Shown here in pieces: positions 34,660 through 42,959 of a stretch of 64,000 bases of DNA. A model generated the notes under the pieces. It saw only the letters and a list, made by a program, of their open reading frames with translations. It did no database searches and was not told where the DNA came from. The DNA is from Desulfocapsa sp. (GTDB taxonomy: Bacteria; Desulfobacterota; Desulfobulbia; Desulfobulbales; Desulfocapsaceae). Location of the stretch: the NCBI GenBank assembly GCA_022712895.1, contig JAFLJS010000045.1:26747-90746 (forward strand), in the 5' to 3' direction. How positions within the stretch are numbered: position 1 is the stretch's first letter; each line of letters starts with the position of its first letter. The position numbers were made by a program, and so were the translations under genes.

Positions 34660-35512
34660 GAATAAAAATCTCCCCTTTTCCTAATGCGTTTATGTCGCCG
34701 GAATAGCGTTCGTATGATTTTCCAGTCATGTCCGATTCAAACACTATTCCTAATTCCTTCAGGTACTTTAATAGAATCCCTATAAATACTGGTTGTACTA
34801 TTGCTTCATAACGATATGTGGGTAACAGTGGTTCACTGCTGCCAAATGAAATAATAGAACCTCGTTTCATTCCCGCACCAGCTCTTTTGGCCAAATGGCC
34901 AAATACCAGGATCGATCCGGCAATCATCCTTGCTCCTGCAAAATCTCCCACATCTCCCAAAACAGCTATTATCCCACGGCGCATACATGCCCCCAGCTCT
35001 AAGCCAGCATTTCCCTCGACAATTATAACACCATGATTAACGCCCTTATTTTCTCCGGGAAGGGCCGATCCGGTCTGATGCCCGGCATTCCCTTTAATCC
35101 AGAGAAGACCGCCTTGCATATTTATTCCGGCTTTATCTGCAGCGTTGCCTCTGATGACAATTTCACCGCCAGCCATAGATGCACCCACATGCCTTCCCAC
35201 ATCGCCATGGACGACTATCTTCCCGGAAGTCATTTTCGAGCCTATCTTTTTTACATTGCTGACATCATCTTCAATGGTAATAAAGTCAGATTTCTCACCA
35301 TCTATGCTAAACAGTTCTCCAAGCCGCATCTTTCGCCGGCCATAATAAACAGGTAAGTCGTAGATTTCTCTATAACTACGTTTAACAAACAGGTCAGGAC
35401 AGATGCTTTCTGCTTCAATTGGAATCGTCGTCGGTTCCTTCAGGCGCAAAACTATATCATCTTTTATTCCTGCAATTTCTTGATTGAATCCAACGCAAGA
35501 TACACAGCCCAA
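34646..35512 (-). CDS. fwdC: Formylmethanofuran dehydrogenase/hydrolase subunit C
   Basis: 288 residues with a repeated GxxxGxGMxxGxIxxxG pattern (for example VGRHVGASMAGGEIVIRGNA, KAGINMQGGLLWIKGNA, AGAGMKRGSIISFGS), the beta-helix found in FwdC and glutamate synthase domain III. It scaffolds the A/B subunits and Ftr. It is separated from fwdA, fwdB and fwdD by three genes, as in methylotroph Fhc operons where C adjoins the formyltransferase (here ftr, immediately upstream). Confidence 0.92.
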   Translation of the reverse strand: MGCVSCVGFNQEIAGIKDDIVLRLKEPTTIPIEAESICPDLFVKRSYREIYDLPVYYGRRKMRLGELFSIDGEKSDFITIEDDVSNVKKIGSKMTSGKIVVHGDVGRHVGASMAGGEIVIRGNAADKAGINMQGGLLWIKGNAGHQTGSALPGENKGVNHGVIIVEGNAGLELGACMRRGIIAVLGDVGDFAGARMIAGSILVFGHLAKRAGAGMKRGSIISFGSSEPLLPTYRYEAIVQPVFIGILLKYLKELGIVFESDMTGKSYERYSGDINALGKGEIFIHVKS

Positions 35513-35632
35513 AATGTAACCTCCTATTATTTCGTGTTCTGCTCGACTCTAAAGAGGTGGCGACCAGAATGTTTTACTCTCTATCAATCATCACCAAGAC
35601 GAATCATAGACTACCAACGAAGCAATCCCTAT

Positions 35633-36520
35633 TTAAGCACTCAAGATTTTATGTAAGTGAAAGTGGTACTGACCAAGTTTCCCTCCATAATTTCCTGCGG
35701 TGATTTTTAAGATCCCTGGTAAACATGCTGCCCTGATACCTTCGCACATGGATTGACGCACAGCTTCTTCATCCACTCCATCTATTACGATTTCCAAAAC
35801 TGAATTAACACCAGCGGGCAGGTCAGCACCAACTTGACGTTGAATAGACGGGCAGTAACTAGTGTTCACAGAGACATGCTGACCTTTATATTTTGAACCG
35901 ATTTTACTACCACTGCGTACGATCCCTCCGGGAAATGGCATTATAATACCGGGCAGCTTTTTCATCACTTTTACTGCTTTTTCTGCTGCAGCCAGACACA
36001 CCTTTTGATTCTCTGCCAAGATGAAAAAGTTACCTCCTCCAACGGCACTGCAAACATTGAACTTCTCCTCAATAACAAATTCACCGTCCATCATGGGAAT
36101 TCGCCAGAAGCGACGGTTATTAATCAACTTACTACTTTGAAAACCATCGCCAAAATAGCGCAGTTTACCCCCGATTGTTACAGGCTTTCCACCTTCCATT
36201 CCATTATAACAAGCAGAAGTTGGTGAGGTCATAACACACTGACCCAGACGGTTAAGTAACTGCTTTTCCATTTCTTTGCGCGATGTCGTAAAAAACAAAG
36301 CCAACACTCCTGGCCGTCCATCCGGGGTCTGGTCGGGGGATAAAGTGGAAACAACACCCGCTTCACATCCGCATGCAATTATGGATGTTCCAAATCCGGT
36401 AGCTAATTGCGCGGCAGTTTTAGCCCATTTTTCATTAATGGCTGTTATGATTACCGTTGCCACTTTCATCCCAAAAGCTTCTGCAAAGGTATCCTCAATC
36501 TCGACTTCATTAATATGCAT
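35633..36520 (-). CDS. ftr: Formylmethanofuran-H4MPT N-formyltransferase
   Basis: 295 residues (family ~297). Typical sequence is seen throughout: VEIEDTFAEAFGM at the N terminus, IACGCEAGV, TPDGRPGV, RLGQCVMTSPTSACYNG, RFWRIPMMDGEF, GGNFFILA, FPGGIVRSGSKIGSKY and the C-terminal GGKLGQYHFHL. It transfers the formyl group between methanofuran and H4MPT. In methylotrophs it is part of the FhcABCD complex as subunit D. A MITE-like repeat lies between it and the upstream GltD-like gene. Confidence 0.96.
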   Translation of the reverse strand: MHINEVEIEDTFAEAFGMKVATVIITAINEKWAKTAAQLATGFGTSIIACGCEAGVVSTLSPDQTPDGRPGVLALFFTTSRKEMEKQLLNRLGQCVMTSPTSACYNGMEGGKPVTIGGKLRYFGDGFQSSKLINNRRFWRIPMMDGEFVIEEKFNVCSAVGGGNFFILAENQKVCLAAAEKAVKVMKKLPGIIMPFPGGIVRSGSKIGSKYKGQHVSVNTSYCPSIQRQVGADLPAGVNSVLEIVIDGVDEEAVRQSMCEGIRAACLPGILKITAGNYGGKLGQYHFHLHKILSA

Positions 36521-36613
36521 TTTCTAAAAACTCCTTTTGAGTAACCACTCGGCTATAGAATTATGACAATGCGTAAAGGATCGTGAGCACCAAAATGAAT
36601 CATCTTTTACAGT

Positions 36614-36768
36614 TGATGGGTTCGTAAAAACCCATTTATCAGATGGCATCGTCAAAACTTCATATGCGACGAGCGTAGATTGTCTATTATTTCGGTGTAC
36701 TAGCACCCGTAATAATGACAGAAAATCTACAGCAACGAAGCAGATGAAGAGTTTTTACGGTTCCATCA
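36614..36768 (-). repeat. MITE-like repeat, copy 2 (between ftr and the GltD-like gene)
   Basis: Starts GATGGGTTCGTAAAAACCC and ends GAGTTTTTACGGTTCCATC, which are inverted ends. It has an internal palindrome around CTATTATTTCGGTG..CCCGTAATAATGA. It shares its layout with copies 1 and 3 but is more diverged. It lies inside the operon four bases from the GltD-like stop. Confidence 0.75.
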
Positions 36769-36771
36769 CAG

Positions 36772-38196
36772 TTAGCTATTATCAGCTTCGTCACAAAGAA
36801 AGGTTCTATCCTTTTTCAGATCTTTGCCGTTTAAAAAACATTCAATAGATTCTGCGGCAACTTTACCTTGATAAAGAGCCTTGGCAACGGTCTGTGGCCC
36901 AAGAACATTATCTCCACCTGCAAAAATCCATTCCACTGAAGTTTGCAGTGTCTGAGGATCGGTCTCGTATGTTCCCCAGGAAGTCAGCTTAAATTCCTGG
37001 CCGACATCAGAACCATGATCAACATTTTGACTGATGGCAGGAATAATGGAATCAGCTTCAATCATGAAATTTGATCCCTCCTGAACCACTGGGCGTCTTC
37101 TTCCTGATTGATCAGGCTCACCAAGTTCCATACGGATACATTCAACTTTTGTAAGTTTACCGTTTTCTGAATGGATCTTTACAGGAGCTGCAAGCATTTC
37201 GATGCGAACACCTTCTTCTTCCAGATGATGAATTTCAGCAATCGATGCCGGCATCTCATTTTTAGTTCGACGATAGAGTATAAATACGTCGGATGATCCG
37301 TGTCGAATGGCTGTGCGGGCAACGTCTATGGCCACATTTCCTCCACCAACCACAACAACTTTCTTGCCAAGGTCAATCGCTTCACCAAGATTGATACGAC
37401 GGAGATAATCAACTCCATGCATTACGCCTTCCGTACTTTCTTCATTCTCCAATCCGAGCTTACGACTTGCCTGGGCCCCGACTCCTAAAAAAACAGCACC
37501 AAAGCCCTCTTCTTTTAGTTCTTCGAGAGTCTTGTCTTTTCCAATAGTTATATTGGTGTGTAGGGTGACACCACAGCTTTTTAGAGCATCGATTTCAGCA
37601 TTAATGATGGTTCGTGGCAACCTAAAGGCAGGAATGCCAATGGTGAGCATCCCTCCATATTCTGCGAGAGATTCATAGATGGTACAGGGGATACCTTTAT
37701 GTGAAAGGTAATAAGCGGTGGACATACCTGCTGGACCAGAGCCAACAACTGCCACTTTAAAATCTCCAGGTATGGCACATGCCACATTCATATTTTTTTC
37801 GTTCGCAACCATCCAATCAACAAGGTATCGTTCCAGCATCCCAATGGATACCGACTGACCTTTTCCTTTACCTCGTACGCAAGACCCCTCACACTGGAAT
37901 TCATGGGGACAGACCCTGGAACAGACAGCAGGCATGGAAGATGTCTCACGAATTTTCCAATAGGCTTCTTCAAATTGGCCTTCACGTAAGAGGGCTATAA
38001 ATGCAGGGATATCGTTGTGAACTGGACAGCCATCACGACATGTGGGTTTTTTACACTGGAGACAGCGATTTGCCTCCAGAATAGCAGTGCTTTCATTATA
38101 GCCAGAGATGATTTCATCAAAACTTTTCAGTCGCTCGACAACGGTTAATTCAACTGGCATCTGCCTGGCGATAGCCATACGCTCTTTTGCCTTCAT
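36772..38196 (-). CDS. GltD/NfnB-like FAD-dependent NAD(P) oxidoreductase with 4Fe-4S domain
   Basis: 474 residues. The N-terminal domain holds two Cys clusters (CLQCKKPTCRDGC; CSRVCPHEFQCEGSC) for 4Fe-4S binding as in glutamate synthase small subunit and related enzymes. An FAD site (VAVVGSGPAGMSTAYYL) and an NAD(P) site (VVVVGGGNVAIDVARTA) follow, then the closing FAGGDNVLGPQTVAKAL. No glutamate synthase large subunit is near. Its place within the formylmethanofuran dehydrogenase operon suggests it passes electrons between NAD(P)H or ferredoxin and that enzyme, but this is inference. Confidence 0.85.
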   Translation of the reverse strand: MKAKERMAIARQMPVELTVVERLKSFDEIISGYNESTAILEANRCLQCKKPTCRDGCPVHNDIPAFIALLREGQFEEAYWKIRETSSMPAVCSRVCPHEFQCEGSCVRGKGKGQSVSIGMLERYLVDWMVANEKNMNVACAIPGDFKVAVVGSGPAGMSTAYYLSHKGIPCTIYESLAEYGGMLTIGIPAFRLPRTIINAEIDALKSCGVTLHTNITIGKDKTLEELKEEGFGAVFLGVGAQASRKLGLENEESTEGVMHGVDYLRRINLGEAIDLGKKVVVVGGGNVAIDVARTAIRHGSSDVFILYRRTKNEMPASIAEIHHLEEEGVRIEMLAAPVKIHSENGKLTKVECIRMELGEPDQSGRRRPVVQEGSNFMIEADSIIPAISQNVDHGSDVGQEFKLTSWGTYETDPQTLQTSVEWIFAGGDNVLGPQTVAKALYQGKVAAESIECFLNGKDLKKDRTFLCDEADNS

Positions 38197-38248
38197 GGGA
38201 AATCCTTTTAAAAATGATTTAACAATTAAATACTATCCATAAGAAAAT

Positions 38249-39724
38249 CTAACTATGTGCCTGTTGATAATCACCTCTTAACCAATCATGGAGAGAAATA
38301 TGTTTGGAAAAACTATTCTTTTGATCTAGCTCATCCCGGATATTCCCTAACAAAGCGTTTCGTTCAGCATATGCGTCATGTTTATGAATACCTTCATAAT
38401 TCACTTGTTTGGCAAGTATGAAAGCATCATCCGGTAAAAAGTGTAAGACTTCGACAACGTTCAAAAGCATCTCTCGAACCACATCTTCCACAAACATTGG
38501 ATTATGGTGAGCTTTGTTGACCACCATGAACTCGTCGGGTCGTTTAAGCAGCTCATACGTTTCAGAGCTCATTGAAGCCTCAACAATATGAACAAGGTTT
38601 TCTGCGGCTACTCTTTGACTTGATCCAATAATCAATGTTCCACGTCCTCTCTGATTATGAGATGGCGCGGGCAGAATGTTGAGTATCTTTTTCGCCTCTT
38701 CCTGAGAGAAGCCTTCATCTTTTAGAATGTTTTCAGAATGACTTCGCATCAGCCCCTGGGCACATGGACAGGCTGTTACTCCTTCTGTTTCTATGCCAAC
38801 CAGTCGACGAACATGGTTTTTGGTAGCAGCTGCTATGCCGATAAGGGTATAGATTTCATGGGTCTCTTTTCCAGATACCGGGGTGGTTTTCTGCAAAGCT
38901 GATTTGCCACGTATATGAACCTCTGCGTACTCTGCTTCCTGGCTCTTCAATACCTGTTGTGCTAAGGTTTCCGCCAGGCATTCAATATCCAGAGAAGGTT
39001 CTTTGGTGAATTCTATAACGACATCCTCAAGGACATCATTAAAACGAGACATATGAACTCCGGCCTGATTGGATTTTAGGTCGGCATAAAAGTCTAACTC
39101 AGCATGAAAAGGAATCGCTTTCCCGTTTTTGGAGATCATAATAATCCGGGAAAGGCTTGCCACACCAACTCGGCTGAGAGCCAATGGTATTGTTGGCCTT
39201 GCCTGCTGGGCGTCATCAGCAAGATTGAGAGTATTGGCGTAATCCAACTTTTTCAGGCTCCCCTTTGATTCCAAGGAGAGCAGCATATCTTCAACCGTCA
39301 CGCCTGATTCTGGGTGAATAGCCAGTTTGGGGGCGATTTCCAAGAGAGGTTGCAGAATTGAAATTGTAGTATACAAAAGAGGATGAGGGAGCATAAGCTC
39401 CGGCGTATCCATTACCACGTCATCAAAAAGAAGAATCTCAAGTTTAATGATTCCAACACCATTCCTGATCGATTTTCGAGTGCGAACTCGCTTTTCAATC
39501 CATTGTAGATGATGAATGAGTTCCTGTGGCAGCAGTTCAGTTTGCAACAAACAGACTCTATTGAGTTGTCTGTTCTTGGTATCTGTCTCATCATCTTCAT
39601 AAAAAGACGATATTTTGCGAATAAAAGTCCTGGTTTGTACTAATTGGACCGCCTCTAAAATATTGACAAGACGGTCACCGGTATAGGAACTTATATTTAA
39701 AAACGCTTGATGTAGTGCAGGCAT
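38249..39724 (-). CDS. mptA: FolK-like domain fused to GTP cyclohydrolase MptA/FolE2
   Basis: 491 residues, versus ~270-315 for stand-alone MptA/FolE2. Residues ~165-480 are the GCYH-IB/MptA domain, with RVGVASLSRII, the metal-site motif TEGVTACPCAQ (Cys319, Cys321) and QRGRGTLIIGS. Residues ~1-145 resemble HPPK (FolK): NRVCLLQTELLPQELIHHL, WIEKRVRTRK, ILLFDDVVMDTPEL and LPHPLLYTTISILQPLLEIAP. However, the two catalytic Asp of FolK (PRxxDxDIL) are Lys94 and Glu96 here (VGIIKLEIL). The cyclohydrolase domain makes the first pterin of H4MPT; the N-terminal part is probably not a working kinase. Confidence 0.85.
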   Translation of the reverse strand: MPALHQAFLNISSYTGDRLVNILEAVQLVQTRTFIRKISSFYEDDETDTKNRQLNRVCLLQTELLPQELIHHLQWIEKRVRTRKSIRNGVGIIKLEILLFDDVVMDTPELMLPHPLLYTTISILQPLLEIAPKLAIHPESGVTVEDMLLSLESKGSLKKLDYANTLNLADDAQQARPTIPLALSRVGVASLSRIIMISKNGKAIPFHAELDFYADLKSNQAGVHMSRFNDVLEDVVIEFTKEPSLDIECLAETLAQQVLKSQEAEYAEVHIRGKSALQKTTPVSGKETHEIYTLIGIAAATKNHVRRLVGIETEGVTACPCAQGLMRSHSENILKDEGFSQEEAKKILNILPAPSHNQRGRGTLIIGSSQRVAAENLVHIVEASMSSETYELLKRPDEFMVVNKAHHNPMFVEDVVREMLLNVVEVLHFLPDDAFILAKQVNYEGIHKHDAYAERNALLGNIRDELDQKNSFSKHISLHDWLRGDYQQAHS

Positions 39725-39733
39725 TTTATTCCT

Positions 39734-41365
39734 TTAATCACAGGATATTTTTTCATTAGGTCCCATGTGCTCGGATCTAATAGAATAGTTCTCAAAAGAG
39801 ATGGTATATGATTCCTTAAAGTGTGCTTTTATATCCTCCTCAATCTGTGGATCATAGTTTGGACTTACATACATAGTTCGTCCAGGTTGCTCACGAACCA
39901 GATGCCCGTCTTTAACCACGATCTCACCATCTTTTACTACCCATGCGGGATGGGAAAACATTTCTTCTTTATCATCATCTGGTAAATATACTGTCAGGTC
40001 AGCATCAGCTCCAATGCCGAGATGCCCTTTGTTCTTTAAACCCAGTCGTCGGGCAGGCCCTCCTCGGGTTATGATTGCGATTTCATAGAGGGTATATTCT
40101 CGTTTTAACTCAGGGAGCAGGGCATTTTTTTTGGCTTTAGTGTGTAGTCTTTCAAATTCACGGGTTCTATAGTCTCGATCCATCAACAAGCGGATCACTT
40201 GAGGATATCCCAAAAAAGGTCCAGCATTAGGGTGGTCGGTAGTCAAAAAGACTTTCCATGGATCATCAACAAGTAAAAAGATTTCCAGCCCGGTCAGCCA
40301 CATCGTACCGTGTAGCGGATTATTGCGTTTGAAGGTTAATGGTGCCAATCCACCACCTGATTCACTTTCCAAGTCATCGTTAATCCATTTTCCGCCGATT
40401 CGCTGATGAAGGCTAAACTGAGCCGGTCCATCTGAAGTCATGGTAGTAGCAGGGCCAAAAACGATCTGACCGACATCAACACTCACTCCAGATTTTTCAT
40501 TAATCGCCTGGGCTATCTTTTTGGAAGCGGATTGGGGTAGACTTCCTCGCTCGCCACCGTAACTCATAAACTGCACATGACAAAAATGGCCATTGAATTC
40601 GTTCATTAACTCCATAGTTTCAATGGTTATATCTACATTTCCTGCCTGACCAAGACGCAAGCCATGGATGTGAAGAGGGTGGGGCAACTTCAGATCTTTG
40701 TTTATTTGGCCCAGAGTGGTCAGGATTTGGCGGGGAGTTACACCGAATCCGATAACTTCATCGTCAAGGTTCTGAACATTTTTTCCATACTTCCAGTTTT
40801 CAACACCACCAGGGTTGACTATTTTAATTGCAAAACCTTTAGCAGCACCAACAAGCCATGCTACATAATCCTTGGCTTTACCCAGTTCACCGTCGCGGAT
40901 GCATTTCATAATGAAATGGTTGTTGCCCATGGTTATAAAGACACCTTTGTCAATATTAGGTATATCCTCAAGTTCTTCATGGGTGTGTCGAGCAACAAGT
41001 GGCGCGGCTGCAGCTTCCATGACCGTTGTATACCCCATCTCCGAATAGAGATATCCGGTCAGGTGAGTTGATGGTACCGTAAGACCAGAACCCGATCGTG
41101 TAATTTGACTCCTTGGCCGTAACAATCTTAAGCTGTCCTCAGGACACATTTTACGACCGGAATTGACTTTCGCTCCGGCAATATGACTGTGGATGTCGAC
41201 GCCACCGGGCATAACAACTTTGCCGGATGCATCGATGATCTGTGCCTCACTCTTGTCAATCATTTCTTCAGGAACTACTTTTCCATCTTTTATCCAAATA
41301 TCCATAAGACGGCCATCAATCCCATTGATAGGATCAAATACTTTACCACCTGTTATTCCTAGCAT
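39734..41365 (-). CDS. fwdA: Formylmethanofuran dehydrogenase subunit A
   Basis: 543 residues of the amidohydrolase superfamily. Metal-binding motifs are GGVDIHSHIAGAKVN and HPLHIHGLRLGQAGN, with TTDHPNAGPF further on and the FwdA-specific RPRSQITRSGSG. The subunit hydrolyses or forms N-formylmethanofuran from formate at a dinuclear metal site. Its start overlaps the end of fwdB (ATGCTAG). In Fwd, formate moves by a tunnel between A and B; since B here keeps its redox-site ligands, the same design is likely. Confidence 0.95.
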   Translation of the reverse strand: MLGITGGKVFDPINGIDGRLMDIWIKDGKVVPEEMIDKSEAQIIDASGKVVMPGGVDIHSHIAGAKVNSGRKMCPEDSLRLLRPRSQITRSGSGLTVPSTHLTGYLYSEMGYTTVMEAAAAPLVARHTHEELEDIPNIDKGVFITMGNNHFIMKCIRDGELGKAKDYVAWLVGAAKGFAIKIVNPGGVENWKYGKNVQNLDDEVIGFGVTPRQILTTLGQINKDLKLPHPLHIHGLRLGQAGNVDITIETMELMNEFNGHFCHVQFMSYGGERGSLPQSASKKIAQAINEKSGVSVDVGQIVFGPATTMTSDGPAQFSLHQRIGGKWINDDLESESGGGLAPLTFKRNNPLHGTMWLTGLEIFLLVDDPWKVFLTTDHPNAGPFLGYPQVIRLLMDRDYRTREFERLHTKAKKNALLPELKREYTLYEIAIITRGGPARRLGLKNKGHLGIGADADLTVYLPDDDKEEMFSHPAWVVKDGEIVVKDGHLVREQPGRTMYVSPNYDPQIEEDIKAHFKESYTISFENYSIRSEHMGPNEKISCD

Positions 41366-42630
41366 TTCTTCACCGCCTTAATAATCTGAATGAGAACCTC
41401 TTCATCAGTAGGTCTTTTCTTCTTCAGAACAGACCGGAGCCTGAGAGGCACATTATCCATCCTGTAAGAGGTGCCAGGTGCATCAATGCCATAACATGCC
41501 GTTGGCAGAATAACATCGGCATCTCCGGTAAACCCATTGCTTACCGGGGCCATATGAATTGTCGGGATCTTTTTTAAGTGGCTGGCAGCAGCATGAGGAA
41601 AGTGGACAGCTGGATTAGAAGCGATGATAAAAGCTGCATCTATTTCCTTCCCAGCCAGCATATCGACACTGGTAAACTCACCTGGGCCAATTTGCGGGAT
41701 TCCACAAGCAAAGCTTACGGCAGTTGGATATCCGCTTAACCAGGTAAGCACTTGATCCGCTCCTGCCACATTCCCATGCCCTCGCATTGGCATGGCGGAA
41801 AAACGATTAAATTTATTAAGTTCGGCAACTAATGTGAAGAGCTCGGTTACATTGTAACTGCGCCCTGTACTCATGGTCAGGCCCATGCCAAAAAATATCA
41901 CACCGTATCGGCAATTTTTCAACATGGCAGCCAATTGCTCAAGCTGTTCGATGTTGACCCCATCTATACAATATTCGGGTTTCTTTCCGTGAACCAGTGC
42001 TCGCAGGGAACTCAGGATTTCATAGTCGGTTTCAGGCTTAATCTGTAAAAAGATATCGGCTACTTTTGAAGTAGCTGTGGGCCGGACATCAACAACGACC
42101 ACGGTTCTATCTTTGCGGCCATTAGGCAAAAGCATCCCTTTAGCATTAGCAGAGTAACGGCTGAAATGACGGATATGGGAGACCAGAGGATTACAGCCCC
42201 AGTATATAAGCAGATCCGCACGATTTTTGACCTCACCTAATGTGCAGGTAGCTTCTCCCACAGCCTGTAAAGCCTGAGAAGTTGGGAAATGACATACTGA
42301 AGACGTTGAATCAATGACAGCTCCCAAGTGGTCAGCCAATTCTACAGCTTTTCTTTGGGATTCAGAGCTGGTGGAGCTCAGGCCATATATGAGAGGGCTA
42401 TCGGCTTTGTCAAGAATATCTGCTGCGGCTGTTATCGCCTCGTCCCACTCAACTTCGCGTCCATTGACCAATGGCTTGCTGAAGCTTGAATCATAATCGA
42501 GAAACATGCTCCGACCATTAGGACAAGCTCGCTTGATTTTGACAATATGGTCATCTTCAGTTTCCACTGCAATATCGTCACACAGGCAGCCACAAAATTT
42601 GCAAATAACATCTTCAATTATCCTGCTCAT
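41359..42630 (-). CDS. fwdB: Formylmethanofuran dehydrogenase subunit B (redox active form)
   Basis: 423 residues of the molybdopterin oxidoreductase superfamily. A 4Fe-4S site is complete: Cys10, Cys13, Cys17 and Cys36 (CKFCGCLCDD; ACPNG). Cys113 in STSSVCHFPTSQALQAVGEA is at the position of the Mo/W-binding Cys in archaeal FwdB. Cofactor-contact blocks WGCNPLVSHIRHFSRY and RGHGNVAGADQVLTWLSGYP are kept. In aerobic methylotrophs the FhcB counterpart has lost these cofactors, so this version is likely a real CO2/formate redox subunit. Its ATGA start overlaps fwdD. Confidence 0.92.
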   Translation of the reverse strand: MSRIIEDVICKFCGCLCDDIAVETEDDHIVKIKRACPNGRSMFLDYDSSFSKPLVNGREVEWDEAITAAADILDKADSPLIYGLSSTSSESQRKAVELADHLGAVIDSTSSVCHFPTSQALQAVGEATCTLGEVKNRADLLIYWGCNPLVSHIRHFSRYSANAKGMLLPNGRKDRTVVVVDVRPTATSKVADIFLQIKPETDYEILSSLRALVHGKKPEYCIDGVNIEQLEQLAAMLKNCRYGVIFFGMGLTMSTGRSYNVTELFTLVAELNKFNRFSAMPMRGHGNVAGADQVLTWLSGYPTAVSFACGIPQIGPGEFTSVDMLAGKEIDAAFIIASNPAVHFPHAAASHLKKIPTIHMAPVSNGFTGDADVILPTACYGIDAPGTSYRMDNVPLRLRSVLKKKRPTDEEVLIQIIKAVKKC

Positions 42631-42959
42631 AAGGGGCTCACCTTTATTTGCATACCTTTGAAAGACGGCATTCCAGTGCCAAATGTTTCAGGTCCCACAA
42701 GTTGGTTTGCTGCGGGTCCCATTGGAATAAAAAGGAGACCGATAGGGATATCGGCGGAATGAACTGCTAGCTCCACACTCCCAGCTTCAGAAAGAAGCTT
42801 GACCTTTTGCCCTTCTATTATACCCAGGCTGGCTATATCGTCTGGACAAATTTCTACATATGATGTCGCAGCTATATAATCAGGTGAGCCAATTCCCTTG
42901 TGCAAGCCATGGGCTTGTTTTTTTGTACGTCCGGTTATTAAAGTAAAGAATTTTTTCAT
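42627..42959 (-). CDS. fwdD: Formylmethanofuran dehydrogenase subunit D (pterin-binding)
   Basis: 110 residues that match the molybdopterin dinucleotide-binding beta-barrel found as a separate FwdD/FmdD subunit: FTLITGRTKKQAHGLHKG, SYVEICPDDIASLGIIEGQKV, then GLLFIPMGPAANQLVG. It completes the cofactor-binding site of subunit B. The methylotroph FhcABCD complex lacks this subunit, where the letter D denotes Ftr, so its presence supports a Mo/W enzyme. RBS GAGGTG precedes the ATG; the stop overlaps fwdB. Confidence 0.92.
   Translation of the reverse strand: MKKFFTLITGRTKKQAHGLHKGIGSPDYIAATSYVEICPDDIASLGIIEGQKVKLLSEAGSVELAVHSADIPIGLLFIPMGPAANQLVGPETFGTGMPSFKGMQIKVSPL

Noticed and set aside
36772-38196. 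Glutamate synthase small subunit in nitrogen assimilation
   Set aside because: No gltB is adjacent and the gene is embedded in the C1 operon; only the family, not the pathway, is supported.
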